A DNA stretch of 64,000 nt, from assembly GCA_040384585.1 (NCBI GenBank), contig JAZKJD010000012.1, positions 104,651-168,650 on the forward strand. Reading direction: 5' to 3'. Positions 43,630 through 52,287 of the stretch are shown here, one piece after another (within the stretch, counting starts at the first letter, position 1; each line of letters starts with the position of its first letter). A program made the translations under genes and the position numbers. The stretch is from JAZKJD01 sp040384585 (lineage in GTDB: Bacteria; Pseudomonadota; Gammaproteobacteria; Diplorickettsiales; Diplorickettsiaceae). The notes under the pieces are model-generated. The model saw nothing but the letters and a program-made list of their open reading frames with translations, made no database searches and had not been told where the DNA came from.

Positions 43630-46348
43630 ATGAATCTTAAATTGCAAAATATTACACATTTATTTAAAAACGTTCGTACGCGGACCATTATTATCGTAAC
43701 GGGCCTAATTCTTTTATTTGCGCTCATATTTGGTTTGGGGCATTTAATAAATAAAACAGCACCTCCTGCGGATTCTTCTGTGCAACTAAAAGGTTCTCCT
43801 AATATTGAATCTATTCCAGGCGGACTTCAACAATCACCTTCGGCGGATTATCAACGTCTGCAGCAGCAACAAAATCTTCAACAAGCCGCACTAGCAGCAA
43901 AGACAGGGACTAGTGCTATACCTACGTTGCTAGATACTTCGCAATTTCAATCACAAGGAAATCAGCTAGGAATGAATTCCTGTTGCAAACCTTGTTCGTG
44001 TTGTAATGCTTGTAGTAATACTTCTTCTGCTTGTCTGAATCAAGCTTTTAATTCGTCGGGAATAGGAGGTTCTTTACTACAGCCTAGTCAGCTTAGATCG
44101 GGGACCTTGGTTTACGATTCGCACGGTAAAGTCATCGGTCGCTTAGGTGTCGATGGTAAAGTACGCAATCAAGATGGAGAAATTATTGGACAAGTGGGTC
44201 CTGATGGTTTAGTCCGTGCAGCCGATGGTTCTGTGATCGGAAGTGCAGCTGTTCCAGCGATTGGTGATCCTGTTTACGATGCAACAGGTCATTTAATCGG
44301 CCATGTTGGTGCGGATGGCAAAGTACTCGATGCACAAGGTCGCGTCATTGGTAGTGTAAGTCCTGATGGAACGGTTAGGGATCTAAAGGGCGGTGTTATT
44401 GGACGCGTTGCAAATGCTAAGACCCAAACAAATGCTATGGGGACGCCGGTTTATGATGCGCAAGGTCATTTGATAGGAACCGTAGGAGCGGATGGTAAAG
44501 TTAGAGATGCAGAAGGTCGTGTTATTGGTGAAGTGGGTGCTGATGGAATTGTGCGTGATGCCAATGGTAAGATAATAGGTAAGACCGGTGTCAGTAATGT
44601 GGGTGCGCCAATTTACGATGCGACTGGTCATTTAATCGGTCATGTTGGCGCGGATGGAAAAGTTAGAGATGCAGAAGGTCATGTCATTGGGGAAGTCGGC
44701 GCTGATGGAATCGTGCGGGATGCTAATGGCAAAATAATTGGCAAAACCGGTGTCAAAAATGTGGGTGCGCCGGTTTACGATGCACAAGGTCATTTACTAG
44801 GTACAGTGGGAGCCGATGGAAAAGTTAGAGATGCAGAAGGTCATGTCATTGGGGAAGTCGGCGCTGATGNNNNNNNNNNNNNNNNNNNNNNNNNNNNNNN
44901 NNNNNNNNNNNNNNNNNNNNNNNNNNNNNNNNNNNNNNNNNNNNNNNNNNNNNNNNNNNNNNNNNNNNNAAGGTCATTTACTAGGTACAGTGGGAGCCGA
45001 TGGAAAAGTTAGAGATGCAGAAGGCCGTGTTATTGGGGAAGTCGGCGCTGATGGCGTTGTGCGGGATGTCAATGGCAAGGTAATGGGTCGTGCTTATTTA
45101 GGCGGCCTCCCTAATAAAAAAATTGTTATTCCAGGGGCGCCGGTATATGACAATCAAGGAAAATTAATTGGAACAGTAGGAGCGGATGGTAAGGTCAGAG
45201 ATACGCAAGGTAACGTCATCGGTACTTTAGATCGTGATGGCGTTGTACACAGTTTGGATGATCAGATAATAGGAAAAGTCGGTACTACCGCGCCTGGAAC
45301 GCCTATTTATGACAAGCAAGGTCATTTAGTTGGAACGGTTGGTCGTGATGGAATCGTCAGAGACAGTCAAGGTAGAGCGATTGCACGCATCGGCACCGAT
45401 GGTATTGCACGCGATGCGAAAGGCAAGCCTTTAGGAAGTACGACTCCACCTAGCGTTTCTCAATCCGCCACAAGCAATTCGCCAAATCCTAATGCTTCAT
45501 TAGCTAACTTTACTCCGCAAAATTCTGTCAGTTTACTGCCCGATGCATCGAATAATCCGAATCCTGGATTACAAGCGATTCTTGATCGGCAAGCACAACA
45601 AATTTCTGCACAAAAAGCGGAACAATTACAAGAACAAATGCAATCATCCATGGCGACGCAGGCTGCCCAGTTATTTGTCGCTTGGGCTTCACCCACACAA
45701 CAGTACGTAGCGGGTGTTCCTTCTTTGTCTGGCCAGACAGCAGGTGCTGGTGGTGCTACGAGTTTTGGTAACTTGACTACTGCTCCTCCAGCAGTGAAAG
45801 CAGGAACGATTATGTATGCCGTATTGTTGACTGCGGTGAATAGTGATGAACCGGGTCCTGTATTAGCGGAAATTGTACAGGGTAAATTTAAAGGGGCACG
45901 TTTAATCGGTACTTTAACGAATCAAGGGAAAAAAGTGTTGCTTGCCTTCAATACCTTGACCTTGGCGAAGTTACCACAGAGTATTTCTATTAATACGGTG
46001 GCTATCGATGAGAGTACAGCGCGTACGGCTTTATCTAGTTATACCAATAACCATTATTGGTTGCGTTACGGAACCCTATTTGCTTCTGCTTTTATTCAAG
46101 GTTATGGACAATCTTTTTTGAGTACAGGGTCTCCTTATGCAGGTGCTATTGTTATTGGCCCCACTCCCGTTGTTCCGCCCCTAAGTCCCAAAGCTCGCGT
46201 GTTTGTGGGTTTAGGTCAAGTAGGTGTTCAGTATGCATCTGCATTAGGGAGTATTTTTAGTACACCGCCCACGGTACATGTTTATTCAGGTACCCCGATG
46301 GGTATCTTATTTCTTTCTGATTTAGCGGCATTACCCACGTCGAGTTAG
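43630..46348 (+). CDS. icmE: Dot/Icm channel protein IcmE (DotG), interrupted by an assembly gap
   Basis: One gene seen as two open pieces joined across 100 N (44870-44969). N-terminal membrane segment at about residues 18-40; a Cys cluster CCKPCSCCNACS at 118-129; a long repeat region built from 17-residue units (DAxGxxIGxVGADGxVR) in higher-order units of 162 bp; then a VirB10/TrbI-like C-terminal domain (GTIMYAVLLTAVNSDEPGP, ARLIGTLTNQGKKVLL, GYGQSF). The two halves are in different frames only because of the placeholder gap length. Legionella DotG has another repeat type. It spans both membranes as the main channel. Confidence 0.93.
44870..44969. other. Assembly gap (100 N) inside the icmE repeats
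   Basis: Exactly 100 N. Both flanks are the same repeat unit (…GGTCATTTACTAGGTACAGT… occurs before and after). The number of repeat units in the true gene is therefore unknown. Confidence 0.99.
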
Positions 46349-46386
46349 TGTCTAAATGTTTTAACGTTTTATAGTATGAGGCTACG

Positions 46387-47106
46387 ATGGATAAAAAAAT
46401 TGATAATCCAACTGATGAAGAAGAATACCAATTTCAAGAACCGGAGTCAGGAACACATTTTTCTGCTACCAATAATTCCTCCGGCTCGACAAGTCTTTTT
46501 GAGCGAATAAATCGACAGCATATTATTGCAGGTTTTATTTTTATATTTTTGGTTTATGGTGCGTACAAATTAGTTAATCACTTATTTCATGCTGTATTAA
46601 TGAAACAACAAGCGATTGAAAAAGTTCAAAAACTAGCAGCAGCACGAACCCCTGTTAATAATAATCTTGATGTGAAAGCGGATACTGAAAGTAATCGTTT
46701 AGATCATCTAGCGCAGGGACAATTAGATGTTCAGTCGGCAATTCGCTCGTTGGACTCAGAAATATCCGATGTCCAAGCCTCACTCGCTAGTTTAAATAAT
46801 CAGCTTGTGCAAGTAAACGATGAAATTCAAAGCTTAAATACCGGCCAAGAAGTCTTGATTCAAAAGCAAACGAAGCCAATAAGAAAGGTAGAGGAGAAGA
46901 AGAAAGAAACGCCTAAAGCGATTTATTATGTTCGTGCGATGATTCCAGGCCGAGTGTGGTTAACAACACAAGAGGGTTCAACGCTGACTTTGGGAATAGG
47001 TGATAAATTAACGGGCTATGGCATTATTGATGCGATTAATCCTGATCAAGGAATCATTACCTTAAGTTCCGGAGCGGTGATTGGTTATAATCCAGATGAT
47101 AGATAA
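46387..47106 (+). CDS. icmG: Dot/Icm protein IcmG (DotF)
   Basis: 239 residues (Legionella 269). Acidic cytoplasmic N-terminus, a membrane segment at about 49-67 (IIAGFIFIFLVYGAYKLV), a coiled coil (SLDSEISDVQASLASLNNQL) and a C-terminal periplasmic domain IYYVRAMIPGRVWLTTQEGS ... ALSSGAVIGY-like ITLSSGAVIGYNPDDR. DotF is an inner-membrane component of the channel core. Position between icmE and icmC agrees. Confidence 0.93.
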   Translation: MDKKIDNPTDEEEYQFQEPESGTHFSATNNSSGSTSLFERINRQHIIAGFIFIFLVYGAYKLVNHLFHAVLMKQQAIEKVQKLAAARTPVNNNLDVKADTESNRLDHLAQGQLDVQSAIRSLDSEISDVQASLASLNNQLVQVNDEIQSLNTGQEVLIQKQTKPIRKVEEKKKETPKAIYYVRAMIPGRVWLTTQEGSTLTLGIGDKLTGYGIIDAINPDQGIITLSSGAVIGYNPDDR

Positions 47107-47112
47107 CACATC

Positions 47113-47715
47113 ATGTTGACAATAAAACCGAGTTTGATTAAAAGTTTTTGTCTGCTGTTGGCTTGCTTTCTGCTAAGCAGTTGTTCTGGGGTGAGGTTTC
47201 CTCGCGTTGAAACCATGCTGGTTAACGTAAGCAATGAATTTCCTGATATTTATCGTTTGATTACGGCAACAGCGTATATCATGGGTATTGCCTTTATTTT
47301 TCGTGGTGTTTATCAGCTTAAGGTATATGGAGATTTACGTACCATGATGTCGGTACAAACCAATTTTAAAGCCACGATGATGGTATTTTTTGCAGGTGCG
47401 GCCCTTTTATATGCCCCGACGGCCTTTAAAAGTATGCTTTTATCTACCTTTGCGACTACCAGTGTTACCGATCCCATGAGTTACCATTCTGCCAAAGGGC
47501 TTTGGAGCCCTGTTGCCTCACAAGCTGTTTTGCGCTTTATTCAATTAATAGGTACTATTTCTTTTATACGAGGTTGGGTTTATCTTACGCATACCTCTAG
47601 TCCTAACGGTAGAAGTACTTTTGGGAAAGCAGTGACGCATATTATCGCCGGCTTATTAGCTATTAATATAGAAGGGACACGAGAGATGCTACAAGCAAGC
47701 TTTGGCATTACCTAG
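47113..47715 (+). CDS. icmC: Dot/Icm inner-membrane protein IcmC (DotE)
   Basis: 200 residues (Legionella 194) with several membrane segments: YRLITATAYIMGIAFIFRGV, KATMMVFFAGAALLYAP, FIQLIGTISFIRGWVYL and HIIAGLLAINIEG. The N-terminus LLACFLLSSCSG looks like a lipoprotein signal with Cys24, which I do not expect for this family. IcmC and IcmD share the ITA-AY-MGI-F motif and are distant paralogues. It overlaps nothing; icmD follows after 49 bp. Confidence 0.92.
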   Translation: MLTIKPSLIKSFCLLLACFLLSSCSGVRFPRVETMLVNVSNEFPDIYRLITATAYIMGIAFIFRGVYQLKVYGDLRTMMSVQTNFKATMMVFFAGAALLYAPTAFKSMLLSTFATTSVTDPMSYHSAKGLWSPVASQAVLRFIQLIGTISFIRGWVYLTHTSSPNGRSTFGKAVTHIIAGLLAINIEGTREMLQASFGIT

Positions 47716-47764
47716 AATTTTTATCGCTATATTGAATCATAGATCACTACGTTCGGAGAGTTAC

Positions 47765-48169
47765 ATGAAAAATAAATCCTTGATAAAAGAAATATCGAAG
47801 CGCATTACAATTTGGCAAGCTAAATTCGTAATGCTCGCTGTCCCATTTTTTTATTCTGAATTTGCTCATGCAGCGCCTGCTACTGATTTGGGATCGGTGG
47901 CAAGTACGTTAACCGGCTCTTTTGCAAATGTAGCTAGATTGATTACAGCAGGTGCATACATGGCAGGGATCGGTTTTGCAATGGCTGCCATGTTGAAATT
48001 TAAAGCGCATAAAGATAATCCTACCCAGATCCCGATAGGAACACCGATTGCGCTTTTATTTATTGGCGCTGCCTTGATATTTTTACCCAATATTTTTGGT
48101 ATTGCTGGAAACACAATTTTTGGTGGAACCAGTGGAGCAGGTGGCGTTACGGGTACCACGGGTCTTTAA
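47765..48169 (+). CDS. icmD: Dot/Icm inner-membrane protein IcmD (DotP), copy 1
   Basis: 134 residues (Legionella 132). N-terminal signal-like segment ending near FAHAAPATD, then LITAGAYMAGIGFAMAAMLK and PIGTPIALLFIGAALIFLPN as two membrane segments joined by KFKAHKDNPTQI. The start is placed at ATG 47765; the frame is open upstream into icmC but that part is not family-like. Tandem with a close paralogue 58 bp downstream. Confidence 0.92.
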   Translation: MKNKSLIKEISKRITIWQAKFVMLAVPFFYSEFAHAAPATDLGSVASTLTGSFANVARLITAGAYMAGIGFAMAAMLKFKAHKDNPTQIPIGTPIALLFIGAALIFLPNIFGIAGNTIFGGTSGAGGVTGTTGL

Positions 48170-48227
48170 GATTAAAAATTGCTGGCACGGGTCCTGCTTA
48201 ATGAGAACCGGAGCTAGAAGTGTAACA

Positions 48228-48644
48228 ATGAAATCAAGTAAAGCTGCACAGTTCCGAAAGAGATTTACTATTTACCGAACATTTGTCGCGGTTATCATTT
48301 CTTTAGTGACAGGAAGCTATGCGGCTATTACCTATGCTGATGGGGTAAAGACTTTAGGTGAGATGGCCTTAACGATCACCTATTCGTTTTATGGTTTATC
48401 TAAGTTGATTACGGCAGGGGCCTATATGGCGGGTATGGGGTTTGTGATGGCATCGATGTTAAAGTTTAAAGCGCACAAAGATAATCCTACGCAAATTCCT
48501 ATAGGAACACCGATTGCGCTTTTATTTGTAGGGTCTGCACTTATTTTCTTGCCGCATATTTTTACGATTGCTGGCGAAACGGTGTTTGGCGATACCAGTG
48601 GCGCAGCAGGTATTTACGGCACAACAGGTTTAACAAACAATTAA
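48228..48644 (+). CDS. icmD: Dot/Icm inner-membrane protein IcmD (DotP), copy 2
   Basis: 138 residues. The stretch LITAGAYMAGMGFVMASMLK-FKAHKDNPTQIPIGTPIALLF is nearly identical to copy 1 with I/M, A/V, A/S changes, while the N-terminal 50 residues differ (signal segment FVAVIISLVTGSYAAITYAD). Conservative changes in a conserved core indicate that both copies are under selection. Start ATG 48228; an upstream ATG at 48201 is possible. Legionella has a single icmD here. Confidence 0.88.
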   Translation: MKSSKAAQFRKRFTIYRTFVAVIISLVTGSYAAITYADGVKTLGEMALTITYSFYGLSKLITAGAYMAGMGFVMASMLKFKAHKDNPTQIPIGTPIALLFVGSALIFLPHIFTIAGETVFGDTSGAAGIYGTTGLTNN

Positions 48645-48653
48645 AAAAAAAAC

Positions 48654-49235
48654 GTGTACCCACTTACATTAAATGTCAATCCTGAAGGCTGGCGCTTTTT
48701 TATGCGCCGTAAGTCGGATCCGCGCTTTACCGATTTTAGCCAAAAGATTTTTCATCGCGATCATTTTTCCTGTCAGTTTTGTGGAAGAGAATCTAGAAAG
48801 CATCAGGAAATTATTAATCTCGATCACAATTATTTTAATAATAAAGTCTCAAATTTAGTGACGAGTTGTGGTTTTTGCACACAGTGTTTTTTTCTGGAGT
48901 CGGTAGGGGCTGGAGGGTACGGCGGTGGCGTATTAATTTATCTACCGGAAATATCACAACGCTATCTGAATGCTTTCTGTCATGTATTATTCACTGCTAT
49001 GGACAATAACACTGAATATAAAGAGACCGCGCAAAATGCCTATCGCCATCTCAAATTGCGTTCACAAATTATAGAAGATGAATGGGGTGAAAATATGTAT
49101 GAACCCGCGCTATTTGGGCAGCTATTGATTGAGTCTGGTGATAAAGCCATTCTTTCAAGAAAAATTTTTGCAACGATTCGTTTACTTCCTTCGCGTGCCG
49201 CCTTTAAAATGGAAAGGGAACAAGATGTATTATGA
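48654..49235 (+). CDS. icmJ: Dot/Icm coupling-complex protein IcmJ (DotN)
   Basis: 193 residues, cytoplasmic. HNH-like zinc-binding part: CQFCGRESRKHQEIINLDHNY and SCGFCTQCFFLESVG, four or more Cys in CxxC pairs. In Legionella DotN binds the DotL C-terminal region. It begins with GTG at 48654, 9 bp after icmD copy 2. GGYGGGVLIYLPEISQ and RSRAAFKMER-like PSRAAFKMER are conserved parts. Confidence 0.95.
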   Translation: MYPLTLNVNPEGWRFFMRRKSDPRFTDFSQKIFHRDHFSCQFCGRESRKHQEIINLDHNYFNNKVSNLVTSCGFCTQCFFLESVGAGGYGGGVLIYLPEISQRYLNAFCHVLFTAMDNNTEYKETAQNAYRHLKLRSQIIEDEWGENMYEPALFGQLLIESGDKAILSRKIFATIRLLPSRAAFKMEREQDVL

Positions 49236-49266
49236 TACCCGCTTTTGCTGTTTTACAGCGTAGACT

Positions 49267-52200
49267 ATGGCTAAATTACTCAATTCTTTTTTGGAAGGAG
49301 TCGATACCTTTCTTGCTTGGTTAAGCACATCGCTTAAACAAACTACGGAAGCTTATTGCGATTTAGAAACAGCAGATAGTTCCACGGTTATTGTAGCGCA
49401 TGATGGCTCCTTGATTTCTTTAGTCAAAATTTCAGGCGTTACGCAATTAATAGGTAGTGCTGAGTTTGAGCGTTTACATGAAGGTTTAACATTAAGCTTG
49501 CAAACTGCCTTATCTCGTTCGGGTCACGCCTTACAAGTGTTGTTTCATTATGATAGACAGATTGTTGCTGATGTCATTAAAGATACCTTAGCACCGGGGC
49601 AACAAACCAGTCAGCGTTTAAGTTTAAATTTAACAGACTTATTTAAAGAGCGGATTTCTTTTTTATCTCAGCACTGTGCTTATGAAAGTGTTTACTTTGT
49701 TTTATGGACACGCCCAACGAGTTTAACCACGGAACAATATCAGCGCGCAAGCAAAGATAAACTTAAATTTATTCGCGATAAGAAAGTACCCCCTTTTCAA
49801 CTCACGCAAAATGTCATTGCCGCTATTCCTGATTTACGTGACACCCATGATGCCTTTGTTCGTTCTGTCATTCATGATCTAGCCACTTTACACCTTGCAG
49901 CGAATCTTTTGGAAGTCCATGATGCCATCCATGCGATTCGATCCGTTGCTGATCCGGCCTTTACCGACAAAAATTGGCGACCGGCCTTACCGGGTGATAA
50001 GGTGTCGCTTAAAGAATATGATAAATCACGCAATACGATATCTGATCTCCTTTGGCCATCACTGGCTCGGCAGGTATTGCCACGTGACGCTGAAAGTCTT
50101 GATTTAAGAACAGTACGTCTTGGCGATAAAATTTATTCTTGTGTCTTTATTGATCTTTTGCCAAAGGAAATAAAGCCCTTTAACGCATTGTTGCAACGTA
50201 CCTTAGCGGCAAGAATTCCCTGGCGGATTTCATTTTTTATTGAAGGTGATGGTTTACGCACGATAAAACTCAAATCCGTATTGGCATCGGTACTGAGTTT
50301 TTCATCAGCACAAAATCGTTTGCTCAGCGATGCGAATAATTTATTACAATATGTTGCTATCAACACCGATGACGCGGTCGTGCGCTTACGTGTGGCGGCG
50401 TGTACCTGGGCGCCTGAAGGCCAACTCCCCTTACTGCGAACGCGTGCGGCTGAATTAGCAAAGGCAATAGAAGGGTGGGGTTCTTGTGATGTGTCGGAAG
50501 TGTCAGGCGATCCCTTTGCTGGTTTGACCTCGACGATGCTAGGTCTATCGGCACATAGTGTGGCGACGCCGACAATAATCCCTTTCTCGCAAGTGGTTTA
50601 CATGTTGCCTATCACACGCCCGGCTTCTCCTTGGAAAACCGGAGCACAGTTATTTAGGAGTCCTGATGGTAAGCCGTGGCCTTTCCAACCGGGTTCCAGT
50701 GAACAGACGACTTGGATTGATCTGATTTATGCTCGTCCAGGCTCAGGGAAATCCGTTCTTTCCAATACCTTAAATCTAGCACTTTGTTTAGCAGGTGGTT
50801 TGCAACGATTGCCTAGAATTGCAATTATTGATATTGGACCTTCCAGTAGCGGACTTATTTCACTACTGCGCGAAGCATTACCATTGGAAAATCGGCACTG
50901 GGTTGCTTACCACCGTTTGCGTATGACGGCTGATTATTCCATTAATCCGTTTGATACCCAATTAGGTTGTCGTTATCCAACTCCTCAAGAACGTAGTTTT
51001 TTAGTTAATTTTTTAACGCTATTAACGACACCATTAGGTACAGTTAAGCCCTACGATGCGATTTCTGATATGGCAGGACTCGTCATCGATGAATTGTATA
51101 AAAGTCTTGCCGATGATGAAAATCCCTATCCTTATACTGCTGGGATCGAACCACTGGTGGATGGAATTTTAGAAGAAATGGGTTTTATTCCCGACCAGCA
51201 TACTACCTGGTGGGAAGTTACCGATGCGTTATTTATATCGGGTTTTCCGCATGAAGCGATGTTTGCACAACGTTATGCGATGCCTTTATTAGCGGATGCA
51301 GCCTCTATCTGTCGTACACCGATTATTGAGGATTTATATGGAAAAATTACGGCACCTACGGGTGAAAGCTTAATTAATGCCTTTGCGCGTATGATTTCCA
51401 GCGCAATTCGAGAATATCCCATTTTATCGCGTGTTACGCGTTTTGATTTAGGAGAAGCGCGTATTGTTTCGCTTGATCTAGATGAAGTTGCAAAAAGTGG
51501 CGGTGATGCGGCGGATAGACAAACTGCCGTAATGTATATGTTAGCGCGCTATGTGTTAGCGCGTCACTATTATTTGAGTGAGGAAAGTATTAGCGATATT
51601 TCCAGCCAATATCGAGAGTATCACAAACAACGTATTGCCGAATTAAGAGAAGATCCTAAACGTATCGTATTTGACGAGTTCCACCGTACTTCCAAAGCTA
51701 AGGCAGTGCGCGATCAAGTGGTTGTTGATATGCGTGAAGGCCGTAAATGGAATATCCAAATTGCATTATTGTCGCAGTCATTAGATGATTTTGATGAGGT
51801 AATGATAGAGTTTGCGACCTCTATTTATATAATGGATGCGGGACCTGCACAATCTGTTGAGAAATCGGCAAAGATATTTGGGTTATCGCCGACGGCGACG
51901 ATTGCTTTACGAACACGTGTACATGGTCCTAGGGAAGGCGGCGCCACCTTTTTGGCGCAGTTCGCAACAAAAGAGGGTATGAATACTCAATTACTGACTT
52001 TAACGCTGGGTCCTATTGAATTATGGGCATTTAGTACCACGGTAGAAGATGCCAATTTGCGCAACAGACTTTATCATCACTTAGGACCCGTAGAAACTCG
52101 CCGTGTATTAGCGCGTTTGTTTCCTAATGGTAGTATCAAAAAACTCATAGAAAAACGTCTTGTTAATTTGAAGGAAGAACAGGGCCTCATTACCGAAGAT

Positions 52201-52287
52201 TCACGTTTAGGCATTGTTGATCAAATTGCCGAAGAAATTCTTAACGCTTATACAAAAAACCCTGATTTCCAGTCATTGCCGATGTAA
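49267..52287 (+). CDS. icmB: Dot/Icm VirB4-like ATPase IcmB (DotO)
   Basis: 1006 residues (Legionella 1009). N-terminal domain, then the RecA-like ATPase with P-loop ARPGSGKS at residues 489-496 and Walker B RIVFDEFHRTS. IQIALLSQSLDDFDEVMIEF is a sensor-like region. DotO with DotB energises assembly at the cytoplasmic base. In Legionella icmF follows; here the next gene is a convergent toxin-like gene that overlaps the last 15 bp. Confidence 0.97.
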   Translation: MAKLLNSFLEGVDTFLAWLSTSLKQTTEAYCDLETADSSTVIVAHDGSLISLVKISGVTQLIGSAEFERLHEGLTLSLQTALSRSGHALQVLFHYDRQIVADVIKDTLAPGQQTSQRLSLNLTDLFKERISFLSQHCAYESVYFVLWTRPTSLTTEQYQRASKDKLKFIRDKKVPPFQLTQNVIAAIPDLRDTHDAFVRSVIHDLATLHLAANLLEVHDAIHAIRSVADPAFTDKNWRPALPGDKVSLKEYDKSRNTISDLLWPSLARQVLPRDAESLDLRTVRLGDKIYSCVFIDLLPKEIKPFNALLQRTLAARIPWRISFFIEGDGLRTIKLKSVLASVLSFSSAQNRLLSDANNLLQYVAINTDDAVVRLRVAACTWAPEGQLPLLRTRAAELAKAIEGWGSCDVSEVSGDPFAGLTSTMLGLSAHSVATPTIIPFSQVVYMLPITRPASPWKTGAQLFRSPDGKPWPFQPGSSEQTTWIDLIYARPGSGKSVLSNTLNLALCLAGGLQRLPRIAIIDIGPSSSGLISLLREALPLENRHWVAYHRLRMTADYSINPFDTQLGCRYPTPQERSFLVNFLTLLTTPLGTVKPYDAISDMAGLVIDELYKSLADDENPYPYTAGIEPLVDGILEEMGFIPDQHTTWWEVTDALFISGFPHEAMFAQRYAMPLLADAASICRTPIIEDLYGKITAPTGESLINAFARMISSAIREYPILSRVTRFDLGEARIVSLDLDEVAKSGGDAADRQTAVMYMLARYVLARHYYLSEESISDISSQYREYHKQRIAELREDPKRIVFDEFHRTSKAKAVRDQVVVDMREGRKWNIQIALLSQSLDDFDEVMIEFATSIYIMDAGPAQSVEKSAKIFGLSPTATIALRTRVHGPREGGATFLAQFATKEGMNTQLLTLTLGPIELWAFSTTVEDANLRNRLYHHLGPVETRRVLARLFPNGSIKKLIEKRLVNLKEEQGLITEDSRLGIVDQIAEEILNAYTKNPDFQSLPM

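Noticed and set aside
44816..46348. Second part of icmE as an independent gene or frameshift
   Set aside because: Its beginning is an out-of-frame shadow of repeats before the N gap. The frame change comes from the 100-N placeholder length.
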